In this document: piece after piece, positions 1 to 5,929 of the stretch
How positions within the stretch are numbered: position 1 is the first letter of the stretch
Layout of the letters: each line of letters begins with the position of its first letter
NCBI GenBank assembly: GCA_039180225.1
Contig: JBCDDQ010000216.1
Span: 1 to 8,307, forward strand
Length of the DNA: 8,307 nucleotides
Direction: 5' to 3'
From: JAAEUE01 sp039180225
GTDB taxonomy: Bacteria; Pseudomonadota; Alphaproteobacteria; Rhizobiales; CAJQND01
Translations under genes and position numbers: made by a program
Notes under the pieces: generated by a model
The model's input: only the letters and a program-made list of their open reading frames with translations
The model's database searches: none
What the model was told of the DNA's origin: nothing

Positions 1-288
1 ACCCATGCGCTGCTCGGCGACGCGGGCCACGCCGTGGAACCAGATGGGCGTGTCTTCTGCCCATTGGCGCACCAGATCTGTGCTCTTGCCATAGGCGGTG
101 CAGGTGAAGGCCTTGGCTTGGGCGATGTGCGCCAGCAAGGGGGCGGCGTCCTCCTCGCGGCCCAAGGCGAGCGGATGGCCCCCGGCGTCGCAGACGGCAA
201 CGGCAATGCGCCGATCCGGGCCGGTGCGCGCACCGGCGAGCGCGGCGTCTATGATGGTCTGGGCGGATTTCAAGGTCAGTTGCGCCAT
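1..288 (-). CDS. GlcG/HbpS-family (DUF336) protein, N-terminal part, runs off left edge
   Basis: The first 96 codons are visible and the C-terminus lies beyond base 1. The translation opens MAQLTLKSAQTIIDAALAGA and continues with the family hallmark AVAVCDAGGHPLALGRE (about residues 34-50), then a helix with HIAQAKAFTCTAYGKST (about 58-74). This arrangement (long N-terminal helix, strand with DxGG, then an A.AKA.TA helix) is typical of the small GlcG/HbpS/PduO-C fold, whose members are usually about 130-165 residues. Characterised relatives bind haem, and PduO carries this domain fused to a cobalamin adenosyltransferase; others sit in glycolate or aromatic catabolic clusters with unclear roles. 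The start is supported by a strong AAAGGAGG at 295-302. The gene follows the methyltransferase operon on the same strand after a 237-bp gap that contains repeats; a weak -10-like TATAGC lies at 313-318 on the minus strand. It may be co-regulated with that operon or independent. The family call is good, the function is unknown. Confidence 0.8.
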   Translation of the reverse strand, partial: MAQLTLKSAQTIIDAALAGARTGPDRRIAVAVCDAGGHPLALGREEDAAPLLAHIAQAKAFTCTAYGKSTDLVRQWAEDTPIWFHGVARVAEQRMG

Positions 289-353
289 GGTGAGCCTCCT
301 TTTGCAGGCCAAGCTATATGCATTTGCTCAGGAGGACTAGCGATCCTTACGGT

Positions 354-430
354 GTCCTTGCGCACGCGAGGATCTTCTGAGCCTTGGGGTCGGTGTGAGC
401 TATGGGCCCTCGCGTTCGCAAGGGCGCGGT
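354..430. repeat. Palindromic intergenic repeat, unit 1 (two hairpins)
   Basis: First of two tandem units spaced 91 bp apart. It contains a degenerate hairpin at 354-373 (stem GTCCTTGC pairing with GCGAGGAT, loop GCAC, with G·T wobbles) and a second hairpin at 406-425 (GCCCT, a C·A mismatch, then GC closing on a GTTC loop region). Aligned to unit 2 the two are identical over the right-hand 39 bp (392-430 equals 483-521) and match at about 26 of 38 positions on the left. This is a REP/BIME-like element of the type that litters alphaproteobacterial intergenic regions. No U-tract follows either hairpin on the minus strand, so it is not a classical intrinsic terminator, though it could still affect the 3' end of the upstream operon mRNA. 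Confidence 0.75.
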
Positions 431-444
431 TGTGTCAATCCCGC

Positions 445-521
445 GTCCCTGCGAAAGCGGGGACCTTCTCGGCCACGGGACAGGTGTGAGCTATGGGCCC
501 TCGCGTTCGCAAGGGCGCGGT
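445..521. repeat. Palindromic intergenic repeat, unit 2 (two hairpins)
   Basis: Second unit of the tandem pair, ending only 4 bp past the stop codon (526-528) of the FAD oxidoreductase gene. Its left hairpin at 445-464 is clean: GTCCCTGC pairs with GCGGGGAC (one T·G wobble) across a GAAA loop on the plus strand. The right hairpin at 497-516 repeats the one in unit 1 exactly. Reading across it gives the VPAKAGT / VPAFAGT peptide strings frequently seen when such repeats are mis-translated in proteobacterial genomes. Its place directly after the last gene of an operon is typical of REP-type elements. A genome-wide copy count would settle whether it belongs to a dispersed family. Confidence 0.75.
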
Positions 522-525
522 GGGC

Positions 526-1866
526 TTAGAGTTCCGCGCCGGCCTTGTACTCGCCCCAGCGCATGACAGCGGCGGCACCGATGGAGGCCAACGGCTCCGG
601 CGGGAGCTTGGTGGGCTGATCTTCGGCCAAGAGCAGATCCACAAATTCTGACGGTTGACCCGCCGCCAGTTCCGCCGACAGCATGCCCGACAAAGTGCCC
701 CTTGCCGCGCCCAAACCGTTCTGGCAACAGGCCGAATAAAGGCCCTGTTCAAGCTCGCCGAAGGCGGCCACGCTGTTGCGGCTGAGGCAGAGGCGTCCGC
801 CCCAGCGGTACTCCATCTCAACGTCACCTAAGTTGGGGAAGCGGGCGGCAAAGCACTTGTCGTGGGTCTGGCCCATGCGCGCAATCCGCGGCTCGGGGAT
901 TTCCAGGCCCGGATCGAATGTTGCCCGGTTGCGCACCACGATGCGGGTGCCGCCGGTGCCGGAAATCTTGCGCAAGGTTGTGCCCATGGGGTCGGCGGGC
1001 GTGAACCCCCAGGTGGGCTCGCCGCCCAACGTCGCCATCTCAGCATCGCTGAGGGGGCGGGTCATGGAGCCGTAGAGGAAGATGTGCATGAGGCGGCGGG
1101 GATAGAAGCCGAAGCTCTCCACATGCCCGTTGACGGCCAGAATGACCCGGCCGGCCGAGACGCTCCCCGACGGCGTGGTGGCGCGCCAGGCCGTGCCCTT
1201 GCGCTCCAGGGCGGTGACGGGGGAATTCTCGTGAACGGTCACAACCGGCGCCAGCCCCGCGCCCAGCGACCTGACGAAGAGCGCGGGCTGCAGCATGGCC
1301 GTTCCAGGCGTGAAGAGGCCGCCTTGGTAGTAGCTGGAACCGGACAGGGCGCGCATGTCGCCGGCGTCCAGAAAGCGGTGCTCTTCGCCCAGTTTGGCGA
1401 GGTGACCGGCATAGTCCTGGGTGTGTTTCAGCCCCTTTTCGCTGGCCGCCGCATTGATTTTGCCCACCTTCTGGAAGGCTTCGGCGGCCATGCCATATTC
1501 GCGCGCGGCCTCTTCGGCAAACGCGATAGCGCTCCGGTTGAGGCGGATCTGCGTGCGGTCCGTTTCAAGGGCGCCGCCATAGTCCTCTGAGGCAAGATCA
1601 TGGGGCAGGTCGATCATGAAGCCGGAGTTGCGCCCGGCCGGTCCTTCCGCCAACCGGCAGGCATCTAGCAGAACGATCCTGTCGCCTTCACAGAGCTGAC
1701 TGAGACGCCGCGCGGCGGCAAGGCCGGTGAATCCGCCGCCGACCACCAGCCAGTCGGCGCTGATGTTCTCCTCCAAGGGCTGGGGTGGCGGGGCAGGCGG
1801 CAGGAGGGCGTTCCAGGCGGCCGGCCCCGGATCCTTGGGGAGCTTCGAAACGGTGATCTTGCCCAT
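526..1866 (-). CDS. DAO-type FAD-dependent amine oxidoreductase (PuuB/OrdL-like)
   Basis: Predicted 446-residue flavoprotein that oxidises a C-N bond of a small amine or amino acid, producing an imine/aldehyde and reduced FAD. A proline-rich lead (residues 10-31) precedes the Rossmann dinucleotide motif VVGGGFTG (41-48), an acidic residue closing the second strand (D68) and GPAGRNSG (75-82), the usual second FAD contact in this family. The C-terminal part has YRWGGRLCLSRNSVAAFG and GLYSACCQNGLGAARG, matching the terminal FAD-binding strand and helix of DAO enzymes. An upstream ATG at 2043 is in frame but lies deep inside the methyltransferase gene; the start at 1866 is preferred because family homology begins there and its ATG shares one base with the upstream stop (TGATG). 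No Shine-Dalgarno is visible, so translation probably depends on re-initiation. Last gene of the operon. The oxidoreductase class is well supported; the substrate is unknown, and an N-methylated amine made by the neighbouring methyltransferase is an inference. Confidence 0.88.
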   Translation of the reverse strand: MGKITVSKLPKDPGPAAWNALLPPAPPPQPLEENISADWLVVGGGFTGLAAARRLSQLCEGDRIVLLDACRLAEGPAGRNSGFMIDLPHDLASEDYGGALETDRTQIRLNRSAIAFAEEAAREYGMAAEAFQKVGKINAAASEKGLKHTQDYAGHLAKLGEEHRFLDAGDMRALSGSSYYQGGLFTPGTAMLQPALFVRSLGAGLAPVVTVHENSPVTALERKGTAWRATTPSGSVSAGRVILAVNGHVESFGFYPRRLMHIFLYGSMTRPLSDAEMATLGGEPTWGFTPADPMGTTLRKISGTGGTRIVVRNRATFDPGLEIPEPRIARMGQTHDKCFAARFPNLGDVEMEYRWGGRLCLSRNSVAAFGELEQGLYSACCQNGLGAARGTLSGMLSAELAAGQPSEFVDLLLAEDQPTKLPPEPLASIGAAAVMRWGEYKAGAEL

Positions 1867-3422
1867 CAGTGTTCGGTGTTCAGGGCATCGACCGCCGGGA
1901 TCTCGCGCTCGCGCCGGGCGATATAGTCCAGCAGCGCTTCGTCCACGGCCGGGTCGAGCTTGGGTTCCTCGTACTCCGACAAAAGCAGGCGGGCTTGCTC
2001 CAACGCCCGGGTGGTGACGTCCTTGGAGCCGTCGGCCACCCATTGTTCGATGGAGTTGTTGTCGAACAGCTTGGGCATGAAGAAGGCGCGCTGGAAGTTC
2101 TCCAAAGTGTGGGGGTGGCCGAGGAAGTGACCGCCCGGGCCGATGTCGCTAACCGCCGCGATCGCCTCGTCGAAATCGTCCCAGCGGATGCCTTCGACCA
2201 TGCGGTGGCCCATGGCGCACTGTTCGGCATCGATCATGAACTTGGCCACTGAGCAGTGCATGCCCGCTTCATTCCAACCGGCCGAGTGCCAGATATAGTT
2301 GGCGCCCGCCATGAGGGCTGCCATCAGGGTGGTGGAGCTTTCATAACCGGCCTGGGCGTCCAAGGTCTTCGCGCCGCCAAGCGTGTTGGAGGTGCGCCAG
2401 GGCACGCCGTAGTGGCGCGCCATTTGGCCGATCATGAAGTTCATCAGGCTGATCTCCGGCGTGCCGGCCATGGGGGCGCCGGACTGCATGGAGACCGTTG
2501 AGAGATAGTGGCCATAGATGGCCGGGCAGCCTTTGCGGACCACTTGGGTGTAAGCCAATGCGGAGAGCGCTTCCGCATTGAGCTGCGCCACCGCGGGGGC
2601 GGTGGAGGCCGGCGTGTTGGCACCGCCCAAGACGAAGGGCGAGCAGAGCACCGGCTGGTTGCGCTTGTTAAAGGCGCGCATGGCGCTCAGCATGGTCTCG
2701 TCCCACACCAGGGGCGAGTTGCCGTTGCAGTTGCCGGTGACCACGGGGTGGGTTTCCATGAACTCTTCGCCGAAGAGGATGGCGCACATGTCGAGCACGT
2801 CTTCGGCGTTCTTGCCGGATGTGGTCATGCCCATGAAGGTTTTGTCGGAGTGCTTCATGGAAGAATAAGTGATGCGCAGGTGGCGGTGGGCAACCACATG
2901 GTCCATGGGCTCCACGATGTGGTGGGCCGAGGAATGAATGGCCGGCAGCATGTGGGAGAGCTTGTGGAACATGGCCAGGTCATCAAGGGTGGGGCCGCGG
3001 CGCACATCGTCCAGATCGCGCAAGAAAGGTGCCCCGGTCATGGGCACGAAGATGGAGTTCGGGCCGCCCAGGGCCACGTTCTTCTTCGGGTCGCGGGCAT
3101 GGTAGGTGAAATCTGAGGGGATGGTGGAGATCAGTTCCTTCACCAGACCGCGGTCCAGGAAGACCCGGTCGCCGTCCAGCTTGGCGCCGGCGCGCGCCCA
3201 GTCCTCAACCGCAATATCGTCCCGGAAGACGACGCCCACATTCTCCAGAATGTGCATGGAGGCCTGGTCTATCCGCTCGATCTGTTCGGGCGAAAGCGGC
3301 TCAACCAGGGGCAGATTTCGCTTCAGGCCGGGCAGCATGGCCTCGTGGACCTCCTGACGCGCTTCGCGCCGGCTCTGACGCCCGCCGCGTCGGGATCCGC
3401 GCGCTTCAGCGGTTGCGCTCAT
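1866..3422 (-). CDS. MttB-family (trimethylamine methyltransferase superfamily) corrinoid methyltransferase, non-pyrrolysine
   Basis: A 518-residue protein of the MttB/COG5598 family. Known members transfer a methyl group from a quaternary or tertiary amine (trimethylamine, glycine betaine, proline betaine, carnitine, gamma-butyrobetaine) to Co(I) of a small corrinoid protein. The sequence starts with the basic stretch RGSRRGGRQSRREARQ (about 8-23) often found in alphaproteobacterial homologues, followed by the conserved ILENVGVVFRDD, the FTYHARDPKKNVALGG region, PFLRDLDDVRRGPTLDD, HHIVEPMDH, and the C-terminal LMAALMAGANYIWHSAGW. The frame is open to a TGA, so there is no in-frame amber codon and this is a pyrrolysine-free member, as are most bacterial ones. 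The start overlaps the aldehyde dehydrogenase stop by 4 nt (ATGA) and has GGAGGAAG at 3427-3434. No corrinoid protein or methyl-folate transferase gene is adjacent, so partners must lie elsewhere if the classical reaction applies. Family certain; substrate unknown. Confidence 0.92.
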   Translation of the reverse strand: MSATAEARGSRRGGRQSRREARQEVHEAMLPGLKRNLPLVEPLSPEQIERIDQASMHILENVGVVFRDDIAVEDWARAGAKLDGDRVFLDRGLVKELISTIPSDFTYHARDPKKNVALGGPNSIFVPMTGAPFLRDLDDVRRGPTLDDLAMFHKLSHMLPAIHSSAHHIVEPMDHVVAHRHLRITYSSMKHSDKTFMGMTTSGKNAEDVLDMCAILFGEEFMETHPVVTGNCNGNSPLVWDETMLSAMRAFNKRNQPVLCSPFVLGGANTPASTAPAVAQLNAEALSALAYTQVVRKGCPAIYGHYLSTVSMQSGAPMAGTPEISLMNFMIGQMARHYGVPWRTSNTLGGAKTLDAQAGYESSTTLMAALMAGANYIWHSAGWNEAGMHCSVAKFMIDAEQCAMGHRMVEGIRWDDFDEAIAAVSDIGPGGHFLGHPHTLENFQRAFFMPKLFDNNSIEQWVADGSKDVTTRALEQARLLLSEYEEPKLDPAVDEALLDYIARREREIPAVDALNTEH

Positions 3423-4918
3423 TGCACTTCCTCCGCGGGGGCGTCATCTGAGATGTCGATCCAGATGGTCTTGGTTTCGGTGTACTGGTCGTGGGCGTGG
3501 AGACCATTGTCGCGCCCGCCGAAGCCGGACTGCTTGTAGCCGCCGAAGGGGGTGGTGATGTCGCCCTCGCCGTAGCAGTTGACGGTCACCGTGCCGGCCT
3601 TGATGGCCCGTGCTGCGCGCAGGGCCCGCTTGGTGTTGGCGGTAAAGACGCTGGCGGTGAGGCCATAGTCTGTGTCGTTGGCCACCTCCAGCGCCTCCTC
3701 AAAGGAGTTCACGGTGATGACCGAGAGGATGGGTCCGAAGATCTCTTCGCGCGCCAGTTTGCTGGCCGGTTTCACATTGTCGAAGATGGTTGGCTCCACG
3801 AAGCCATCCTTGGCGCCGCCGCCGATCACCGCCGGTTCCTTGGCTTTGAGATAGCTCTTCACTTTCTTGAAGTGCTCTTTGTCCACCAGAGCGCCCAGAT
3901 GGTTTGCCGGGTCCAGCGGATCGCCGGTTTTCCAGTCGCGCGCCCGGGCCACGATGCGCGCCATGAGCGCGTCCTTGACGGCGGCATGGACAATGAGCCG
4001 GGAGTTGGCCGAGCAGTTCTCGCCCATGTTCCAGAAGGCGGCGTTGACCACATGGCCGGCCACCAGGTCTAGATGCTCCGCATCGTCCAGCACGATGGCA
4101 GGGTTCTTGCCGCCGCACTCCAGCACCACGCGTTTTAGGTTGCTGTCTGCCGAATAGCGCAGGAAGCGCCGGCCGGTTTCCGTGGACCCGGTGAAGCTCA
4201 CCATATCCACGCCCGGGTGCAATCCTAGCGGCTCACCGGTGGACGGGCCATCGCCCGGCAGCACCTGCAGAACGCCGCGCGGAATGCCTGCTTCCATGGC
4301 AAGCTCTGCCACGCGCAGGGCCGTGAGGGAGGTTTGCTCGGCCGGTTTGACGATCACCGAGTTGCCGGCCGCCAGGGCCGGACCGATCTTCCAAGCCAGC
4401 ATGAGGAGCGGGAAGTTCCACGGCAGAACGGCAGCCACCACGCCCACGGGCTCGCGCACGATCATGGCCACGGCATCTTCGCCCGCCGGTGCCGCTTGAT
4501 CGTAGATCTTATCGATCGCCTCAGCGTGCCATTTGATGGTGTTGATGGTTTCCGGGATGTCGATCGTTTCGCAGTCCAGGATTGGTTTGCCGCTGTCCAG
4601 GCTCTCCATCACCGCCAGCTCCCGGCGGTTGCGGGTGATCAGCTTGCACAGGCGGATGAGCACCTCCTTGCGCTCAGCGGGGTGCATCTTGGCCCAGCGC
4701 CCCTGGTCAAACGCCTCGCGGGCCTTGCCCACGGCCAGGTCCACATCGGCGCTGTTGCAGCTTGCGATTTCGGTGATGGTTTTGCCCGTAGCCGGGTTCA
4801 CCGTGGCGAGCTTGGCGCCGCGGCCGGGGACGAATTTGCCATCGATGAAGGCCGAACGGGGAAAGTCGATGGATCCGGCCAGGGCCGCATATTCTTCGCG
4901 GGTCAGAAGATCAGACAT
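3419..4918 (-). CDS. NAD(P)-dependent aldehyde dehydrogenase (PuuC-like)
   Basis: A 499-residue ALDH-superfamily enzyme that oxidises an aldehyde to a carboxylate with NAD(P)+. All key elements are present: the PWNFP motif (166-170) with oxyanion Asn168, the cofactor strand VIVKPAEQT (188-196), FTGSTETG (242-249), the general base Glu267 in LECGGK (266-271), nucleophile Cys302 in NMGENCSANSR, and the late EIFGPILSV motif. The length is standard. The context around Cys302 resembles the PuuC/gamma-aminobutyraldehyde dehydrogenase group rather than succinate-semialdehyde dehydrogenases. The start at 4918 is chosen over an in-frame ATG at 4954 because the latter is inside the upstream lyase gene and a strong GAAGGAGG at 4925-4932 serves 4918. 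It starts 1 nt after the lyase stop and overlaps the methyltransferase by 4 nt. Pairing with a DAO-type oxidase in one operon suggests it removes the aldehyde that oxidase makes; this is an inference. Confidence 0.93.
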   Translation of the reverse strand: MSDLLTREEYAALAGSIDFPRSAFIDGKFVPGRGAKLATVNPATGKTITEIASCNSADVDLAVGKAREAFDQGRWAKMHPAERKEVLIRLCKLITRNRRELAVMESLDSGKPILDCETIDIPETINTIKWHAEAIDKIYDQAAPAGEDAVAMIVREPVGVVAAVLPWNFPLLMLAWKIGPALAAGNSVIVKPAEQTSLTALRVAELAMEAGIPRGVLQVLPGDGPSTGEPLGLHPGVDMVSFTGSTETGRRFLRYSADSNLKRVVLECGGKNPAIVLDDAEHLDLVAGHVVNAAFWNMGENCSANSRLIVHAAVKDALMARIVARARDWKTGDPLDPANHLGALVDKEHFKKVKSYLKAKEPAVIGGGAKDGFVEPTIFDNVKPASKLAREEIFGPILSVITVNSFEEALEVANDTDYGLTASVFTANTKRALRAARAIKAGTVTVNCYGEGDITTPFGGYKQSGFGGRDNGLHAHDQYTETKTIWIDISDDAPAEEVQ

Positions 4919-4919
4919 C

Positions 4920-5825
4920 TCAGGCCTCCTTCTCGATGGCGTTGATCGCCACATTCATGGATTTGATCACTTCGGCCAACTCACGCTTCTCATCCTTGTT
5001 GAGCGGCTGGAGCGGACGGCGCGGCGGGCCGGCCTCAATACCCCTCAGCGTGAGGCCATGTTTGATGCACTGGACGAACTTGCCGCCCTGTTCGAGCACG
5101 CGCAGCAGGGGCAGCATGGCGGACATGATGCGCCTACCTTTGTCGAAATTGCCCTCCACGGCGCAGGCTCTGTAGAGCGCGATGTGGGCTTCTGGCGCAA
5201 AGTTCGAGCCGGCGCAGACCCAGGAGCGTGCACCCCAGGCAAAGAACTCCAACGCCTGATCGTCCATGCCGCAGCTCAGCTGAATGTGGGGATAGTCCCG
5301 AGCCAACATGTGAAGCTGGTTCGGATCGCCGGAGCTCTCCTTGATGGCGCAGAAATTGGGGCTGCGGCCGAGACGGTCGAACGTCTCCGCGCCCATGTTG
5401 ACGCTCATGCGGCCGGGATAGTTGTAGAGCATCACCGGCAGATTGGCGGCCCGGTCGATGGCCAGGGCATGAAGAGCAATCTCCCGCTCAGTGGGGTAAG
5501 CATAAGGCGGTGTTGCGATCAGCAGAGCGTCCGCGCCGGCTGCCTTTGCTTCTTCAGCGTAAGTGATGCTCTCTGCCGTGGCCATGGCGCCCGTGCCGAT
5601 GATCAGGGGCACGCGGCCTTTGATGCGTTCCATGGTGAACGCCATGAGACCAATCCGCTCCTGCGCCGTCTGGGCGTAATATTCTCCCGTGGTGCCGGCC
5701 AGCACAATGCCGCTCACGCCATGGGAAATCAGATGCTCAACCGTGTCGGCAAAGCGGTCGCGGTTGATGGAAAAATCCGCGTTATAGGGAGTGACGATCG
5801 GTGTGTAGATGCCTTCAAAACGCAT
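4920..5825 (-). CDS. Dihydrodipicolinate synthase (DapA)-family aldolase/lyase
   Basis: A 301-residue class I (Schiff-base) TIM-barrel enzyme. Visible signatures are the N-terminal GIYTPIVTPYN, the GTTGE motif (44-48), Tyr134 and Arg139 in YNYPGR, and the Schiff-base Lys162 in IKESSGD. The family includes true DapA but also N-acetylneuraminate lyase, KDG and 2-oxo-3-deoxy acid aldolases, 5-keto-4-deoxyglucarate dehydratase and the hydroxyproline-pathway deaminase. Its position as first gene of a catabolic operon with ALDH, methyltransferase and oxidase, under a GntR regulator, argues against lysine biosynthesis and for degradation of a 2-oxo acid or cyclic imino acid. The start at 5825 is supported by the family N-terminus (MRFEGIYTPIVTP); an in-frame extension to 5909 would run through the operator and carries a Tyr/Ser-rich non-homologous sequence. 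A modest GAGAG precedes the ATG. Fold and catalytic lysine are certain; the exact reaction is not. Confidence 0.9.
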   Translation of the reverse strand: MRFEGIYTPIVTPYNADFSINRDRFADTVEHLISHGVSGIVLAGTTGEYYAQTAQERIGLMAFTMERIKGRVPLIIGTGAMATAESITYAEEAKAAGADALLIATPPYAYPTEREIALHALAIDRAANLPVMLYNYPGRMSVNMGAETFDRLGRSPNFCAIKESSGDPNQLHMLARDYPHIQLSCGMDDQALEFFAWGARSWVCAGSNFAPEAHIALYRACAVEGNFDKGRRIMSAMLPLLRVLEQGGKFVQCIKHGLTLRGIEAGPPRRPLQPLNKDEKRELAEVIKSMNVAINAIEKEA

Positions 5826-5860
5826 TGCCAAACTCTCATAGGATGACCTGTACGATTTGA

Positions 5861-5889
5861 TGTATACATATTGTGCACAATATGTACAA
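5861..5889 (-). promoter_or_regulatory. Predicted promoter of the lyase-ALDH-methyltransferase-oxidase operon
   Basis: On the minus strand TTGTAC (5889-5884) and TATACA (5866-5861) are separated by exactly 17 bp, giving a sigma70-type arrangement with a transcription start near 5854 and a leader of about 30 nt before the ATG at 5825. The -35 matches only three of six consensus bases and the -10 four of six, consistent with a regulated promoter. The spacer is almost entirely filled by the perfect palindrome, so a bound regulator would block RNA polymerase. On the plus strand TACAAT (5885-5890) is a reasonable -10 for the divergent gntR operon but without a clear -35. Prediction only. Confidence 0.45.
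5865..5886. promoter_or_regulatory. Perfect 22-bp palindrome, likely GntR-family operator
   Basis: The arm TACATATTGTG is followed immediately by its exact reverse complement, with the centre between 5875 and 5876. The core TTGTGCACAA fits the general GT-(n)-AC half-site style of FadR-type GntR operators. It lies in the 104-bp gap between two divergent operons, its centre about 50 bp from the lyase ATG and 54 bp from the regulator ATG, so one site can control both directions. A smaller palindrome, TGTATACA (5861-5868), abuts it, and a further TGTAC half-site sits at 5849-5853, which may allow cooperative binding. The identity of the binding protein is inferred from its adjacency to the GntR gene. 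Confidence 0.7.
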
Positions 5890-5920
5890 TAGCTTTTCGT
5901 CAAAACCAACAGGCTGGCCC

Positions 5921-5925
5921 AGAGG
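5921..5925 (+). promoter_or_regulatory. Ribosome binding site deciding the gntR start
   Basis: AGAGG stands 4 nt before the ATG at 5930. It is the only purine-rich ribosome-binding candidate near the possible starts; the in-frame GTG at 5873 and ATG at 5882 have none and fall inside the operator palindrome. The spacing is slightly short, so confidence is moderate. Confidence 0.5.
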
Positions 5926-5929
5926 CCCC

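Noticed and set aside
34..489. Open frame of 151 codons on the plus strand across the DUF336 gene and the repeat region
   Set aside because: Its C-terminal VPAKAGT string comes from the palindromic repeat and its N-terminal part is antisense to the DUF336 gene; no RBS or homology supports it.
354..521. CRISPR array or intrinsic terminator
   Set aside because: There are only two units, each made of internal hairpins with no regular unique spacers, so it is not CRISPR. The hairpins lack a following U-tract on either relevant strand, so an intrinsic terminator call is not justified.
862..1590. Open frame of 242 codons on the plus strand antisense to the FAD oxidoreductase
   Set aside because: The translation is rich in Gly, Ala, Arg and His without any motif, and the opposite strand carries a complete DAO-type enzyme. 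Other antisense frames at 2508-3116, 3491-4072 and 4334-4945 were rejected for the same reason.
1866..3422. Pyrrolysine-containing true trimethylamine methyltransferase
   Set aside because: The frame contains no in-frame amber codon and ends in TGA, so it is the pyrrolysine-free type whose substrate is usually not trimethylamine.
4920..5825. Housekeeping dapA for lysine biosynthesis
   Set aside because: The family motifs fit, but operon context with catabolic enzymes and a GntR regulator points to a degradative family member.
4533..5846. Open frame of 437 codons on the plus strand antisense to the lyase and the ALDH N-terminus
   Set aside because: It has no recognisable domain, no ribosome-binding site and low-complexity composition, while the minus strand encodes full catalytic motifs of two known families. 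It is a high-GC shadow frame.
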